A stretch of DNA of 15,041 nucleotides from Wolbachia pipientis (GTDB taxonomy: Bacteria > Pseudomonadota > Alphaproteobacteria > Rickettsiales > Anaplasmataceae). The notes under the pieces were generated by a model, which saw only the letters and a program-made list of their open reading frames with translations, was not told the origin of the DNA and ran no database searches. Below are positions 6,581 to 14,972 of the stretch, piece by piece. Where the stretch lies: the NCBI RefSeq assembly GCF_023661085.1, contig NZ_JAHDJT010000008.1, positions 1 through 15,041 on the forward strand, in the 5' to 3' direction. The number at the start of each line of letters is the position of its first letter. Position 1 is the stretch's first letter. The position numbers and the translations under genes were made by a program.

Positions 6581-7660
6581 TTAACTCTCTCCCGCTAGCC
6601 TTTCTGCTTCGTTGCGTGAAATTAATGCCTCAATAAATTCGTCTAGTTCGCCCTCTTTTATAATTTGCTCTAACCGATGTGAAGTCAGATTAATTCTATG
6701 GTCTGTTATTCTTGACTGTGGAAAGTTATAAGTTCTTATACGTTCAGAACGGTCTCCAGAGCCTATTTGGCTCTTCCTCATAGTTGACCTTTCCTCTTCT
6801 TTTTTTTGTCTTTCAATTTCATATAATCTTGCTCTCAATACTTTGAGCGCTTTAGCTTTATTTTTGTGCTGCGATTTTTCATCTTGCTGTATTACAACTA
6901 TTCCTGTTGGCAGGTGAGTAACTCTTACCGCACTGTCAGTTGTGTTCACTGACTGTCCTCCAGGACCGCTAGACCTGTAAACATCTATCCGTAGGTCTTT
7001 CTCTTCTATTTTAAAATCAACCTCCTCAACTTCAGGTAATATGGCAACAGTAGCTGCCGAAGTGTGCAGCCTTCCCGAGGATTCAGTTTCTGGTACCCTC
7101 TGCACCCTATGTACTCCCGATTCAAATTTCAACCTTGCAAAAACTTCTGTGCCATTAATAAGTGCAGAAGCTTCCTTATAGCCACCTATACCTGTACTGG
7201 AAATGCTTATTGGCTCGAATTTCCAATTTCTCCTTTCTGCATATTTTTGGTACATGCGGAATAACATTGCTGCAAATAATGCCGCTTCCTCTCCTCCTGT
7301 ACCTGCTCTAATTTCTAATATTGCGTTTCTTGAATCATCTTCATCTTTAGGTAATAGCGCTAATTTTAGCTTGGCTTTTACTTGTGGTAATGATATCTTT
7401 TGCTTCTCAAGGAACTCTTCTTTTGCTAATTCCTTTATATCATGTTCGCTATTTTCATCTCTTATTATTTCCTCTAAGTCTGAGATTTCTTCTTTCAGCG
7501 TGTTATATTCATCGATTATTTTGATAATCGGCCTGAGCTCAGAGTATTCTTTTGAAAGGTTGATAAATTCTTTTTGACTTAAATTGGTAGGATTTTCTAA
7601 TCTCCTTTCTATATCATTAAATTTTTTCTTCAAATCTTGCAAATTGTTTTCTATATCCAT
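6581..7660 (-). CDS. prfA: peptide chain release factor 1
   Basis: This class I release factor reads UAA and UAG in the ribosomal A site and triggers peptidyl-tRNA hydrolysis. At 359 residues it is full length. The universal GGQ motif lies at 234-236 inside [11 protein letters not shown]. The codon-reading PxT motif is PET at 190-192, in [11 protein letters not shown], which marks RF1; RF2 would show SPF. The start ATG at 7660 gives [14 protein letters not shown], a normal coiled N-terminal domain. The methyltransferase gene prmC/hemK, a frequent neighbour, is not next to it here. It diverges from engB across a 119-base spacer that holds a centred palindrome. Confidence 0.97.
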   Translation of the reverse strand: MDIENNLQDLKKKFNDIERRLENPTNLSQKEFINLSKEYSELRPIIKIIDEYNTLKEEISDLEEIIRDENSEHDIKELAKEEFLEKQKISLPQVKAKLKLALLPKDEDDSRNAILEIRAGTGGEEAALFAAMLFRMYQKYAERRNWKFEPISISSTGIGGYKEASALINGTEVFARLKFESGVHRVQRVPETESSGRLHTSAATVAILPEVEEVDFKIEEKDLRIDVYRSSGPGGQSVNTTDSAVRVTHLPTGIVVIQQDEKSQHKNKAKALKVLRARLYEIERQKKEEERSTMRKSQIGSGDRSERIRTYNFPQSRITDHRINLTSHRLEQIIKEGELDEFIEALISRNEAERLAGES

Positions 7661-7705
7661 ATAGCTCAGATCTAATATTTTAACTATTTAAGTAAATAAT
7701 ATATA

Positions 7706-7733
7706 CTTGAAATAAAAAATTTTTTACATCAAG
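7706..7733. promoter_or_regulatory. palindrome centred between prfA and engB
   Basis: CTTGA (7706-7710) and TCAAG (7729-7733) flank a core AAAAAA/TTTTTT (7714-7725). Only two base pairs of the 28-base element fail to match. Its centre, 7719/7720, is the midpoint of the divergent spacer. A -10-like TATAAT for engB lies at 7743-7748, but no good -35 is seen at the right spacing. It could be an operator acting on both genes, or simply a bent A/T tract. Confidence 0.35.
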
Positions 7734-7779
7734 CAATAACGTTATAATATACATACTACCTTAGATATTTCTATATATA

Positions 7780-8373
7780 ATGGCAAGAAGGATGACATCA
7801 AACAGCAATTTTATGTTTGGAGCTTCAGACATAAAATCATTACCAGATGAATCGGTTCCAGAGATTGCGTTTGCCGGTAGATCAAATGTAGGAAAATCCA
7901 GTTTAATTAACTTACTGATAAACAGCAAAAAAGCTGCCAGAGTTTCTTCTAAACCTGGGTGCACTAGACAAATAAATTTTTACTCTATGTACAATGACAA
8001 GTTCAGACTTGTTGATCTGCCAGGGTATGGTTATTCTTGTGCGAGCAAGGAAGAAACAATGCAATATTTAGATCTGATTGAGTATTATTTAGCTCAAAGA
8101 AGAAGCCTAAAAAGAGTATTTGTGTTGATAGATAGCAAAGTAGGGCTAAAAGAAATAGACAAGGACTTTATTTATTGGTTAACATATAATCATGTTAACT
8201 TTGATGTTGTGCTAACAAAAATAGACAAAGTAGGTCAAAAAAATCTCGATGCCATTTTAGAAAGTACTCAAAAGTGGGTTAATAATGAGAATGTGTCAAT
8301 TCATCAAATAAGCACCCGTGCTAAGTGTAAAATAGTCAAGGTAAGGGATGAGTTTTTCAAGTTTACAAGATAA
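7780..8373 (+). CDS. engB: ribosome biogenesis GTPase EngB (YihA/YsxC)
   Basis: This is a small TrmE-Era-type GTPase required for 50S subunit assembly, acting in the cytosol. Its 197 residues match the family length. Motifs in order are G1 GRSNVGKSS (33-41), the G2 threonine in CTRQINF (around 62), G3 DLPGYG (79-84), G4 TKID (146-149) and a G5-like STRAK (178-182). The ATG at 7780 has no clear Shine-Dalgarno site; the leader after the -10-like TATAAT would be about 25 bases. It overlaps the downstream acetylglutamate-kinase-like gene by 26 bases if that gene starts at 8348, so the two are probably co-transcribed and translationally coupled. Confidence 0.95.
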   Translation: MARRMTSNSNFMFGASDIKSLPDESVPEIAFAGRSNVGKSSLINLLINSKKAARVSSKPGCTRQINFYSMYNDKFRLVDLPGYGYSCASKEETMQYLDLIEYYLAQRRSLKRVFVLIDSKVGLKEIDKDFIYWLTYNHVNFDVVLTKIDKVGQKNLDAILESTQKWVNNENVSIHQISTRAKCKIVKVRDEFFKFTR

Positions 8374-9289
8374 AGAAATGAAGAGCAGTGAATTTTCAAA
8401 TGGTGGAGTACCATTTAAACAAAAAACAGAAATGTTGCTTGAAGTGCTGTCTAATATACCCAACTTTGTCGGCGAAACTTTTGTCATCAAATGCAGCAGT
8501 ATGACAATTTCAGACAGAACGCTGCTCAATGCTTTTGTGCATAATGTTGTTTTGTTGAAACAGCTTGGTATAAATCCAGTCATAGTTCATGATGGAGAAT
8601 ATGAAATTAATTCTGTACTGAAAGCCTTAGGTATAGATAGTAAGTTTGTAAATGATATCAGACTTACGGACAAGGATACCGTGAAAATCATTGAAATGGC
8701 GCTATGTGGTTCAGTTAATAAAAAAATTGTTCAGCATATAAATGCTGCTGGTGGTTCGGCCATTGGGTTATGTGGAAAAGATGGCAGCCTAATAAAAGCT
8801 GAAAAGATAAGCACTACGCTTAGGGAGAATAGATCAAGCAATATCGAAAAAATATTAGATATGGGGTTTATTGGAGTACCAACTGAGATCAATCCTGATA
8901 TATTATTTTTTTTTGAGGAGTCAGATTTTATACCAGTTATTGCACCTATTGGTTATGGAGGAAATAAAGAAACATATCACGTTGATGCTGATAGTGCTGC
9001 AAGTGCGGTAGCAATTGCAGTTTCTGCATCCAAAATGGTAACCTTTAGTGATACATATGAAGAAATAGATAAAATTGGTGGTAGAAAGATATCTGTTAAA
9101 AGTCTAAATGCATCAATTAATTGCGGTAAAATTAAAGAGGAAAGGCTTATTAAAAAACTTATAGTGTGTGCCAAAATGGTGGAGGAATGTGCTGGAACTG
9201 CTCATATAGTTAATGGCAGAATACCTAATGTCCTGATTGATCTACTTACTGAAGATAATTTGAGTGTATCAATTGTGAACGATTTGTAG
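8348..9289 (+). CDS. argB: acetylglutamate kinase-like protein with degenerate active-site loops
   Basis: The fold and length (313 residues) follow ArgB, the amino-acid kinase that phosphorylates N-acetylglutamate in arginine synthesis. Recognisable segments are ETFVIK (43-48), NAFVHNVVLLKQLGINPVIV (61-80), VHDG, LCGKDG, EESDFIPVIAPIGYGG, VDADSAASAVA and AHIVNGRIPN. However, the phosphate-binding KxGG loop reads KCSS, the HGGGP loop reads HDGEY, and the late GGMIPK segment is replaced by CGKIKE. Catalysis as a kinase is therefore doubtful. No other arginine gene is present in the window. AAGG lies six bases before the ATG at 8348; the in-frame ATG at 8378, four bases after the engB stop, is an alternative. 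The frame is intact and the fold core conserved, so selection for another role is plausible. Confidence 0.8.
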   Translation: MSFSSLQDKEMKSSEFSNGGVPFKQKTEMLLEVLSNIPNFVGETFVIKCSSMTISDRTLLNAFVHNVVLLKQLGINPVIVHDGEYEINSVLKALGIDSKFVNDIRLTDKDTVKIIEMALCGSVNKKIVQHINAAGGSAIGLCGKDGSLIKAEKISTTLRENRSSNIEKILDMGFIGVPTEINPDILFFFEESDFIPVIAPIGYGGNKETYHVDADSAASAVAIAVSASKMVTFSDTYEEIDKIGGRKISVKSLNASINCGKIKEERLIKKLIVCAKMVEECAGTAHIVNGRIPNVLIDLLTEDNLSVSIVNDL

Positions 9290-9591
9290 CTACACTACTT
9301 ATAACTGTAAGAACGTTTAAAGTTTGGAAACGATTTACATAATAGATGATGTCATTCCAGCTAGTGACGCATATCTGTACAAACATTATGATTTGTGGGT
9401 AATTTGCGTAGCAGACCTACTTGGATACATTATAGGATGAACCAGCGCCATAGCCAGTGCTCCTTCTTCGTTATCCCTATAGAAACGTTTGCATACAGGA
9501 TTTTGTACTTAGGCAAGATTATATCTTGAAAAAATGAAGCTTTAGTGCTATGAAGTACTGTAGCTTCTATGCTCAAACTTTTATACTGACT
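9290..9591. other. intergenic spacer before iscS with small repeats
   Basis: This 302-base stretch holds no supported gene. At 9350-9370 it contains one half of the TGTCATTCCAGC..GTGACGC palindromic repeat, whose other arm has been lost. At 9514-9528 a small perfect hairpin, CAAGAT/ATCTTG with loop TAT, lies 64 bases before the preferred iscS start. A weak imperfect hairpin (GTAA..CGTTT with AAACG..TTAC, 9308-9339) follows the argB-like gene. No convincing promoter for iscS was found. Confidence 0.4.
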
Positions 9592-10839
9592 ATGAATGTG
9601 GAAAATGAGAAAGCACACAGTGCTAAGATAAAATTGCCGATATTTCTTGATTATCAGTCTACTACTAAAGTAGATCCTCGTGTTTTAGAGGTGATGATAC
9701 CTTATTTTGGTAAGTTTAGTAATGCACACTCTCGTAGCCATTCATTTGGTTGGGCCGCTGAGGAAGCAGTGGAAAGAGCAAGGAAGCACATTGCTGATCT
9801 GGTAAATGCAGATAGCAAAGAAATTATCTTCACCTCAGGTGCAACCGAGTCAAATAACATGGCGATAAAGGGTGTTGCTCACTTTTATAGGAATAAAGGA
9901 GACCATATAATAACTGTCTGCACAGAGCATAAGTGCGTTTTGGATTCTTGTCGGCATCTGGAGAATGAAGGCTTCAAAGTTACGTATCTGCCTGTCAAGC
10001 AAAATGGAATTATAGATTTGTCGAAACTCGAAGAAGCAATCACTGATAGAACAATTCTGGTTTCAGTGATGATGGCAAATAATGAAATCGGAGTAGTGCA
10101 GCCTGTGAAAGAAATTGGTGCAATATGCAGGAAGCATAACATATTTTTCCACACAGATGCTGCTCAAAGCTTTGGAAAAGTACCGATCGATGTTAATGAA
10201 ATGAACATTGATCTCATGAGCCTTTCTAGCCACAAAATTTATGGACCAATGGGAATAGGTGCATTATATGTCCGGAGAAAGAATCCTCGTGTCAGGCTGA
10301 CACCACTGATTAGTGGTGGTGGACAGGAGAGAGGTATGCGCTCCGGAACAGTTCCAACTCCTCTTGCAGTTGGTTTTGGTGAAGCAGCACGTATTGCTAA
10401 AGAAGAAATGGAAACAGAAGCAACCAAGTTGGAAGAACTGAGAGATATTTTGTACGGCAAGATAAAAGAAGCATTTCCTGATGTTGTTTTAAATGGTGAT
10501 TATGAAAATAGAATTCCTGGCAACCTAAACTTAAGTTTTCCCTACGTTGAGGGCGAGTCTCTTATCATGGCAATCAAGGATTTAGCAGTAAGTTCCGGTT
10601 CTGCGTGCACATCTGCATCTCTTGAGCCTTCCTATGTCATAAGATCACTAAACAATGGCCATGACCTTGAGCACTCATCAATTAGATTTGGCCTTGGCCG
10701 ATTTACCACTAAAGATGAAGTTTTATATGCAGCAGATCTTATTGCTCAAAATGTTGGGCGACTGAGAGAAATGAGCCCACTTTGGGAAATGGTACAAGAA
10801 GGAATAGATTTAAACACTGTGAAATGGGACTCTCATTAG
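9592..10839 (+). CDS. iscS: cysteine desulfurase IscS
   Basis: This is a pyridoxal-phosphate enzyme that takes sulfur from cysteine and hands it as persulfide to IscU for Fe-S clusters and to tRNA thiolation enzymes. From the ATG at 9592 it has 415 residues. The PLP-binding lysine is in SSHKIYGP (Lys215), and the active Cys339 lies in the long loop [12 protein letters not shown] of group I enzymes. The tail [10 protein letters not shown] matches the IscS end that docks IscU. The frame stays open to an earlier ATG at 9550, but those 14 residues ([14 protein letters not shown]) do not look like IscS. Neither start has a good ribosome site. IscU, IscA, HscA and IscR genes are not adjacent, so the isc set is split in this genome. 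Confidence 0.95.
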   Translation: MNVENEKAHSAKIKLPIFLDYQSTTKVDPRVLEVMIPYFGKFSNAHSRSHSFGWAAEEAVERARKHIADLVNADSKEIIFTSGATESNNMAIKGVAHFYRNKGDHIITVCTEHKCVLDSCRHLENEGFKVTYLPVKQNGIIDLSKLEEAITDRTILVSVMMANNEIGVVQPVKEIGAICRKHNIFFHTDAAQSFGKVPIDVNEMNIDLMSLSSHKIYGPMGIGALYVRRKNPRVRLTPLISGGGQERGMRSGTVPTPLAVGFGEAARIAKEEMETEATKLEELRDILYGKIKEAFPDVVLNGDYENRIPGNLNLSFPYVEGESLIMAIKDLAVSSGSACTSASLEPSYVIRSLNNGHDLEHSSIRFGLGRFTTKDEVLYAADLIAQNVGRLREMSPLWEMVQEGIDLNTVKWDSH

Positions 10840-10930
10840 GTCTACCTGCTTTCTGATTTTGTGTCAACAACTTGCTTGTGCTTCTCCCAAGTATTCTGCG
10901 GTGCTTATCTGCGTTTCTCCTTAAAATCTT
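10840..10930 (-). repeat. dispersed-repeat-like segment beside iscS
   Basis: On the minus strand this segment begins TTTTAAGGAGAAACGCAG, followed by ATAAGCAC. It matches, with about three differences over 26 bases, the plus-strand sequence at 14788-14813 (TTTTTAGGAGAAATGCAG, then ATGAGCAC). The shared part contains a good AGGAG motif and, in the other copy, an ATG. Here ATG is replaced by ATA, and the frame would give only STAEYLGEAQASC before a stop. It is probably the decayed copy of a repeated Wolbachia sequence, starting at the iscS stop codon. Confidence 0.35.
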
Positions 10931-10947
10931 TTACCATAAATTGGTAA
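10931..10947. repeat. small hairpin downstream of iscS
   Basis: TTACCA (10931-10936) and TGGTAA (10942-10947) form a perfect 6-base stem with a 5-base loop, in the 323-base gap between iscS and the tRNA. No T-run follows on either strand, so terminator function for iscS is only possible. Confidence 0.25.
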
Positions 10948-10977
10948 TAAAAGAGATCTACCTTTTCGTTGACTACC

Positions 10978-11005
10978 TATATTCTATAACCAGCATAGAA
11001 GATAT
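10978..11005. repeat. stem-loop in the iscS-tRNA gap
   Basis: TTCTAT (10982-10987) pairs with ATAGAA (10995-11000) around a 7-base loop. The stem extends outward to about ten pairs with one mismatch (TATATTCTAT against ATAGAAGATA). It lies 17 bases beyond the stop of the minus-strand mini-ORF at 11022-11069. Its function is unknown. Confidence 0.3.
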
Positions 11006-11021
11006 AAGTAAATAATGGTTA

Positions 11022-11069
11022 TCAATATGACTTATGAAATGCACAGCAGGCAAAAGTGTACAGCCCCAT
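11022..11069 (-). other. 15-codon mini-ORF with near-perfect Shine-Dalgarno site
   Basis: On the minus strand AAGGAGG (11074-11080) lies four bases before an ATG (11067-11069) that opens MGLYTFACCAFHKSY and a TGA stop. A ribosome site this strong is rare in this window. It lies downstream of tRNA-Val on the same strand and could be on a read-through transcript. A stem-loop follows the stop. It could be a leader peptide, the start of a lost gene, or coincidence. Confidence 0.2.
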
Positions 11070-11162
11070 AATTCCTCCTTGTGATGGTATTTTTTTCTCA
11101 TACTTTATCATATCATCACACTCTGGGGCCATACAGAATTTTGTGATATATTAGAATCGATA

Positions 11163-11238
11163 TGGTGGGCAATGACAGACTTGAACTGCCGACCTCCTCG
11201 GTGTAAACGAGATGCTCTACCAGCTGAGCTAATTGCCC
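11163..11238 (-). tRNA. tRNA-Val (anticodon UAC)
   Basis: The minus strand folds into a 76-base cloverleaf. A 7-base-pair acceptor stem (GGGCAAU with AUUGCCC) is followed by the D arm (GCUC/GAGC, with AGCUGGUA loop). The anticodon arm has loop UUUACAC, with UAC at positions 34-36, and the T arm is GGCAG/CUGUC with loop UUCAAGU. The discriminator is A and the terminal CCA is encoded (11163-11165). UAC reads GUA and GUG, and with a modified U34 possibly all four Val codons. It has its own promoter at 11249-11277. No clear terminator was identified. Confidence 0.96.
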
Positions 11239-11248
11239 CTTTAGTGTA

Positions 11249-11277
11249 ATTCTATAGCTCAATATTATTGTTGTAAA
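11249..11277 (-). promoter_or_regulatory. promoter of the tRNA-Val gene
   Basis: On the minus strand TTTACA (11272-11277), a 17-base spacer and TAGAAT (11249-11254) are followed after 10 bases by the mature tRNA 5' end. The -10 hexamer is identical to that of the 5184 promoter. The position is that expected for a short-leader tRNA transcript. Confidence 0.6.
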
Positions 11278-11312
11278 CAAAAAGTAGAACCACATGCTGT
11301 CTAATTTCTCAT

Positions 11313-11341
11313 TGACCATTTGCTTAACTAAATGTTAATAT
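11313..11341 (+). promoter_or_regulatory. candidate gyrA promoter
   Basis: TTGACC (11313-11318), a 17-base spacer and TAATAT (11336-11341) lie 28 bases before the gyrA ATG. The tRNA promoter lies on the opposite strand 35 bases away, so the two diverge from the same spacer. Hexamer match is moderate. Confidence 0.45.
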
Positions 11342-11369
11342 TACAATTACTTCGGTTAAAGTATAGAAA

Positions 11370-14081
11370 ATGCAAGACAACATAGTACCAGTTTCAATAG
11401 TGAAAGAGCTGGAAGATTCTTATCTCTCTTACGCAATGAGCGTGATCATAAGCCGGGCTATACCTGACGTGCGCGATGGGTTTAAGCCTGTTCATAGGCG
11501 CATATTATATGCAATGGCAAGGGCAGGATACGATGCTGGTAAGCCATATAAAAAGGCAGCTCGTATAGTTGGGGACGTAATGGGGAAATATCACCCACAC
11601 GGTGATATGGCTGTTTATGACTCCTTGGTCAGAATGGCTCAAAATTTCTCTCTTCTTTTACCACTTATTGATGGGCAAGGTAACTTTGGTTCAATAGATG
11701 GAGATCCGCCAGCTTCGATGCGATATACAGAAGCAAGGCTCCACAAAGTGTCGCATTTTCTATTGAATGATATCGATGAAGGTACAGTTGACTTTAGGCC
11801 AAACTACGATGGAAATGAGACAGAGCCTGTTGTACTACCTGCAGAGTTCCCGAATCTGTTGGTAAATGGTGCAAGTGGTGTTGCAGTCGGTATGGCAACT
11901 AACATTCCTTCTCATAATCTTGGAGAAGTAATTGATGCTTGTATATTATACATAGATAACCCTGAGGTAACTTTAGATGAACTGCTCGAAGTGGTGCCGG
12001 GGCCGGATTTTCCAACTGGTGGAACGATTCTTGGTAGGTCTGGAATAAGATCAGCGTTTGCCACAGGTAGAGGCTCAATTGTTGTACAAGGTAAAACTCA
12101 TATAGAAGATCTGCCGCAAGATAGGCAAGCAATAGTTATTGATGAAATACCTTACCAGGTAAATAAAGTAAAATTAATTGAGAAAATAGGTGAGCTCGTA
12201 AAAGAGAAGAAAATTGATGGCATAACTGAAATTCGAGATGAGTCCGATAAGTCCGGCATTAGGGTAGTGATTGATCTTAGGAAAAATACTGCAGCAGATT
12301 TCGTACTGAATCAAATACTGGGCCTTACTCCCTTAAGAAGTAGCTTTAGTGTTAACACTTTGGTTCTGAGTAACAACAGGCCTGCTCTGATGTCATTGAA
12401 AGAAATCATAGCTGCTTTTGTTGACTTTAGAAAAGAAGTACTAATCAGGAGAACAGAGTTTCGTCTAAGAAAAACGAGGGAAAAAGCTCATATATACATA
12501 GGGCTCTACATTGCAGTTTTGAGCATAGACGAAGTGATAAAAATCATCCGTGGTGCAAAAGATCCTGAAGAAGCAAGCAAAGAGCTTTTAAATAAAGAGT
12601 GGAAGACTTCAGCGGAAATAAACACGATTATTAGCTTGATTTCAGACAGTGAGAGCTTTTTAAAAGATGGAGTATACAGATTAACTGAGCTGCAGACGAA
12701 GGCTATTCTTGATATGAAATTGCAACGCTTAACAGGTCTTGAAAAAGGCAAATTAGAAGCTGAGCTAAATTCAATGATCAACCTGATAAAAGAATATATC
12801 GCTTTTCTTGGCTCAGAAGAGAAATTGATGAAAGAAATAAAGAATAATTTACAAGAAATAAAGAACAGATTTGCTGTGCCGCGAAAAACTTCAATAGAAG
12901 AATCAGATGTAGACATTGAAGCTGAGGACCTCATTCCGCAAGAGGATATGGTGGTGACTGTAACTATGAATGGTTACATTAAGCGCGTGAAGCTTTCTCA
13001 CTATAGAACTCAGCGTCGTGGTGGAAAAGGAAAGCTGGGACAGGGATTAAAGGAAGAAGATGTAACCACGAAATTGTTTGTTGGAAATACCCACACTAGC
13101 CTTTTATTCTTTTCAAACATTGGCAGAGTTTATAGGTTAAAGGTTTATAAATTACCTCTTGCAGAGCCAACAGCACGTGGAAGAGCGCTTGTTAATATAT
13201 TTCCTCTCACTGAAGGTGAAACTATAACTAACATCATGCCGCTCCCAAGTGAAAATGATGAAAATCAGAATATAGTCTTTGCTACTGCTCATGGAAACAT
13301 AAGGCGTAACTCTTTAGCAGACTTTCACTATATTCCAAGTAATGGAAAAATAGCAATCAAGCTCGATGAAGGAGACAAATTAGTGTCGGTTAAAGTATGC
13401 AACGAAATTGATCACGTTTTACTTTCAACGACGCTTGGGAAAAGCATCAGATTTGTTGTAAGTGATGTTCGCCAGTTCAAAAGCCGCAATTCAGATGGCG
13501 TAAGAGGCATCAAACTTGTAAAGAGCGACAGCGTGATATCCATGACCATACTAAACGGTATAGATGTTACAACAGAAATAAAAGAACTTTACCTAAAAGT
13601 TCCACTTGCAAAAAGACTAGAAGCTGCTACTAATAACGCCATTGATTCTAAGTTAGAAAAGACTTTGAACGATTTGGGAATAGACAGTGAGTTATTCTTA
13701 AAACTTGCGGTGAATGAGGAGTTTATACTAACCATTACCGAAAATGGATTTGGTAAAAGAACTTCTGCGTATGAGTACAGAGTAACCAATAGGGGTGGTG
13801 TTGGTATCACCAATATTCTTACTACCAGCAGAAACGGCAGTGTTGTTGCTAGTTTTCCAGTTGAACAGGGTGACAATATAATGCTCATTACAGATAAAGG
13901 AAAGTTAATTCGCATTTCAGTGGATGATATTAGAATCACAGGACGTAGCACTCAGGGAGTCACCCTATTTAAAACAGAGAGCAAAGAAAGGGTGGTGTCA
14001 GCGGCAAAAATTGAAGATCCTAGTTCTACTGAAGATAGCACTTCTGAAGAAGTCGGAAACTCTGTCTCCTCTGAGCGATAG
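11370..14081 (+). CDS. gyrA: DNA gyrase subunit A
   Basis: GyrA is the breakage-reunion subunit of the A2B2 gyrase, which introduces negative supercoils. This one has 903 residues, slightly longer than E. coli's 875. The N-terminal winged-helix/tower region is intact, with the active tyrosine Tyr119 in MRYTEARL. The C-terminal beta-pinwheel domain carries the GyrA box QRRGGKG (548-554), which separates it from ParC. The tail after about 880 is rich in Ser, Glu and Thr. In the quinolone-determining region the sequence reads [10 protein letters not shown]: Met80 takes the place of E. coli Ser83, while Asp84 keeps Asp87. No strong Shine-Dalgarno site precedes the ATG at 11370. gyrB is not nearby. 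petA follows after 75 bases with its own candidate promoter. Confidence 0.97.
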   Translation: MQDNIVPVSIVKELEDSYLSYAMSVIISRAIPDVRDGFKPVHRRILYAMARAGYDAGKPYKKAARIVGDVMGKYHPHGDMAVYDSLVRMAQNFSLLLPLIDGQGNFGSIDGDPPASMRYTEARLHKVSHFLLNDIDEGTVDFRPNYDGNETEPVVLPAEFPNLLVNGASGVAVGMATNIPSHNLGEVIDACILYIDNPEVTLDELLEVVPGPDFPTGGTILGRSGIRSAFATGRGSIVVQGKTHIEDLPQDRQAIVIDEIPYQVNKVKLIEKIGELVKEKKIDGITEIRDESDKSGIRVVIDLRKNTAADFVLNQILGLTPLRSSFSVNTLVLSNNRPALMSLKEIIAAFVDFRKEVLIRRTEFRLRKTREKAHIYIGLYIAVLSIDEVIKIIRGAKDPEEASKELLNKEWKTSAEINTIISLISDSESFLKDGVYRLTELQTKAILDMKLQRLTGLEKGKLEAELNSMINLIKEYIAFLGSEEKLMKEIKNNLQEIKNRFAVPRKTSIEESDVDIEAEDLIPQEDMVVTVTMNGYIKRVKLSHYRTQRRGGKGKLGQGLKEEDVTTKLFVGNTHTSLLFFSNIGRVYRLKVYKLPLAEPTARGRALVNIFPLTEGETITNIMPLPSENDENQNIVFATAHGNIRRNSLADFHYIPSNGKIAIKLDEGDKLVSVKVCNEIDHVLLSTTLGKSIRFVVSDVRQFKSRNSDGVRGIKLVKSDSVISMTILNGIDVTTEIKELYLKVPLAKRLEAATNNAIDSKLEKTLNDLGIDSELFLKLAVNEEFILTITENGFGKRTSAYEYRVTNRGGVGITNILTTSRNGSVVASFPVEQGDNIMLITDKGKLIRISVDDIRITGRSTQGVTLFKTESKERVVSAAKIEDPSSTEDSTSEEVGNSVSSER

Positions 14082-14100
14082 CTAAAGGTGCAAGTTTTTA

Positions 14101-14130
14101 TTGATTAATCTATAGTATTTAAGCTAAAAT
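14101..14130 (+). promoter_or_regulatory. candidate petA promoter
   Basis: TTGATT (14101-14106), an 18-base spacer and TAAAAT (14125-14130) lie 27 bases before the petA ATG. Matches to consensus are fair. Read-through from gyrA cannot be excluded, as no terminator is visible after gyrA. Confidence 0.4.
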
Positions 14131-14156
14131 ATATACTTATGGCTGAGTAGAGATCG

Positions 14157-14756
14157 ATGGACAAAAAATTAAATAAAAATAAAAAATCGTTGGCAGACAA
14201 GAAGGCTAAAGAAGCATCTCCTGTTAAAGACCTCACTAAAAATAAGAGTAGAAGAGATTTTATAACATTAACTACATGTGCTATGGCAGGTATAGGAGCT
14301 GCAAGTGGACTTTGGCCGCTAGTTAAGTCTATGAACCCTTCCGCTGAAGTTTTAGCGATGTCTACGGTCGAGGTTAATCTATCTAATATTCAGGAAGGGC
14401 AAGGGAAAAAAGTAAAATGGCAAGGTAAACCGATATTTATTCGCAGACGTACGAAACAAGAGATTGAGGCGGCAAGAGCAGTTGATGTAAAAAATTTGCG
14501 AGATCCCCAGCCGGATGAGCAAAGAGTATGCAAAGGAAAAGATGAGTGGTTAATTATGATTGGAATATGTACCCATCTTGGGTGTGTGCCGGTTGATTAT
14601 GCTACAAAAGACGGCAATGGCTGGTTCTGCCCTTGCCATGGCTCATATTATGATACATCAGGTCGAGTAATTGGAGGGCCTGCACCGAAAAATATGGCTA
14701 TACCTAATTATTTTTTCCCAAGTGAAAATGTTGTGATAATTGGCAAAAAGGCTTAA
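14157..14756 (+). CDS. petA: ubiquinol-cytochrome c reductase Rieske iron-sulfur subunit
   Basis: This is the Rieske protein of the cytochrome bc1 complex. It accepts an electron from ubiquinol through a [2Fe-2S] centre and passes it to cytochrome c1, in the periplasmic face of the inner membrane. It has 199 residues. A lysine-rich N-terminus leads to a twin-arginine motif SRRDFITL (31-38) and a single hydrophobic anchor (about 39-55), as in Tat-exported Rieske proteins. Cluster ligands are in box 1 CTHLGC (138-143: Cys138, His140, disulfide Cys143) and box 2 CPCHG (158-162: Cys158, disulfide Cys160, His161). The GGPAPKN segment (173-179) closes the cluster fold. The usual partners petB and petC do not follow within the visible 285 bases, which hold a mini-ORF and repeats instead. 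Confidence 0.96.
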   Translation: MDKKLNKNKKSLADKKAKEASPVKDLTKNKSRRDFITLTTCAMAGIGAASGLWPLVKSMNPSAEVLAMSTVEVNLSNIQEGQGKKVKWQGKPIFIRRRTKQEIEAARAVDVKNLRDPQPDEQRVCKGKDEWLIMIGICTHLGCVPVDYATKDGNGWFCPCHGSYYDTSGRVIGGPAPKNMAIPNYFFPSENVVIIGKKA

Positions 14757-14799
14757 CCTAGTAGCTCTCTTGCGTTATGGTAGGGAATTTTTAGGAGAA

Positions 14800-14901
14800 A
14801 TGCAGATGAGCACACTTGAAGTATTGATTTGGTTACGTAGTAAACGATGTCATCCAAGTAGCCCTTTTCCTGTCATTCCAGCGCGTGACGCTGGAATCTA
14901 G
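14800..14901 (+). other. 33-codon ORF with good Shine-Dalgarno site, ending in a repeat
   Basis: AGGAG (14793-14797) precedes ATG at 14800 and a second in-frame ATG at 14806, which lies at a better distance. The frame reads MQMSTLEVLIWLRSKR and then runs into the palindromic repeat, where it stops at TAG. It begins 43 bases after petA, where petB would be expected in an alphaproteobacterial pet operon. The peptide is not recognisably the cytochrome b N-terminus. The upstream 26 bases recur near 10.9 kb. It may be a gene head cut off by the repeat, or a repeat-borne pseudo-start. Confidence 0.25.
14871..14898. repeat. Wolbachia palindromic repeat, perfect hairpin
   Basis: ATTCCAGCG (14875-14883) and CGCTGGAAT (14889-14897) form a perfect 9-base stem with loop CGTGA, preceded by TGTC. 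This is the common intergenic palindrome of Wolbachia genomes. Half of it recurs at 9350-9370, and a related hairpin lies at 5501-5523. Confidence 0.75.
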
Positions 14902-14972
14902 GAGTTTATCAAGCAGGTGAGCATAAAAGTAGCCGTTTTACGTTAAAATATAATACTAATTATTATGGAAAG

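Noticed and set aside
7203..7577. Plus-strand ORF of 124 codons inside prfA
   Set aside because: Antisense shadow; low-complexity Ser/Phe-rich translation opposite conserved prfA codons.
9430..9618. Minus-strand ORF of 62 codons ending KKEHWLWRWFIL
   Set aside because: The KEHWLWR string recalls the YLWRAVD segment of IS6-family transposases, but the match is too short, stops at once and has no DDE motifs; it also overlaps the iscS start.
11095..11162. Possible terminator after tRNA-Val (ATCACA/TGTGAT arms)
   Set aside because: Loop of about 21 bases, weak stem and no adjacent T-run on the minus strand.
11116..11319. Minus-strand ORF of 67 codons
   Set aside because: It runs straight through the tRNA-Val gene and its promoter, so it is not a protein gene.
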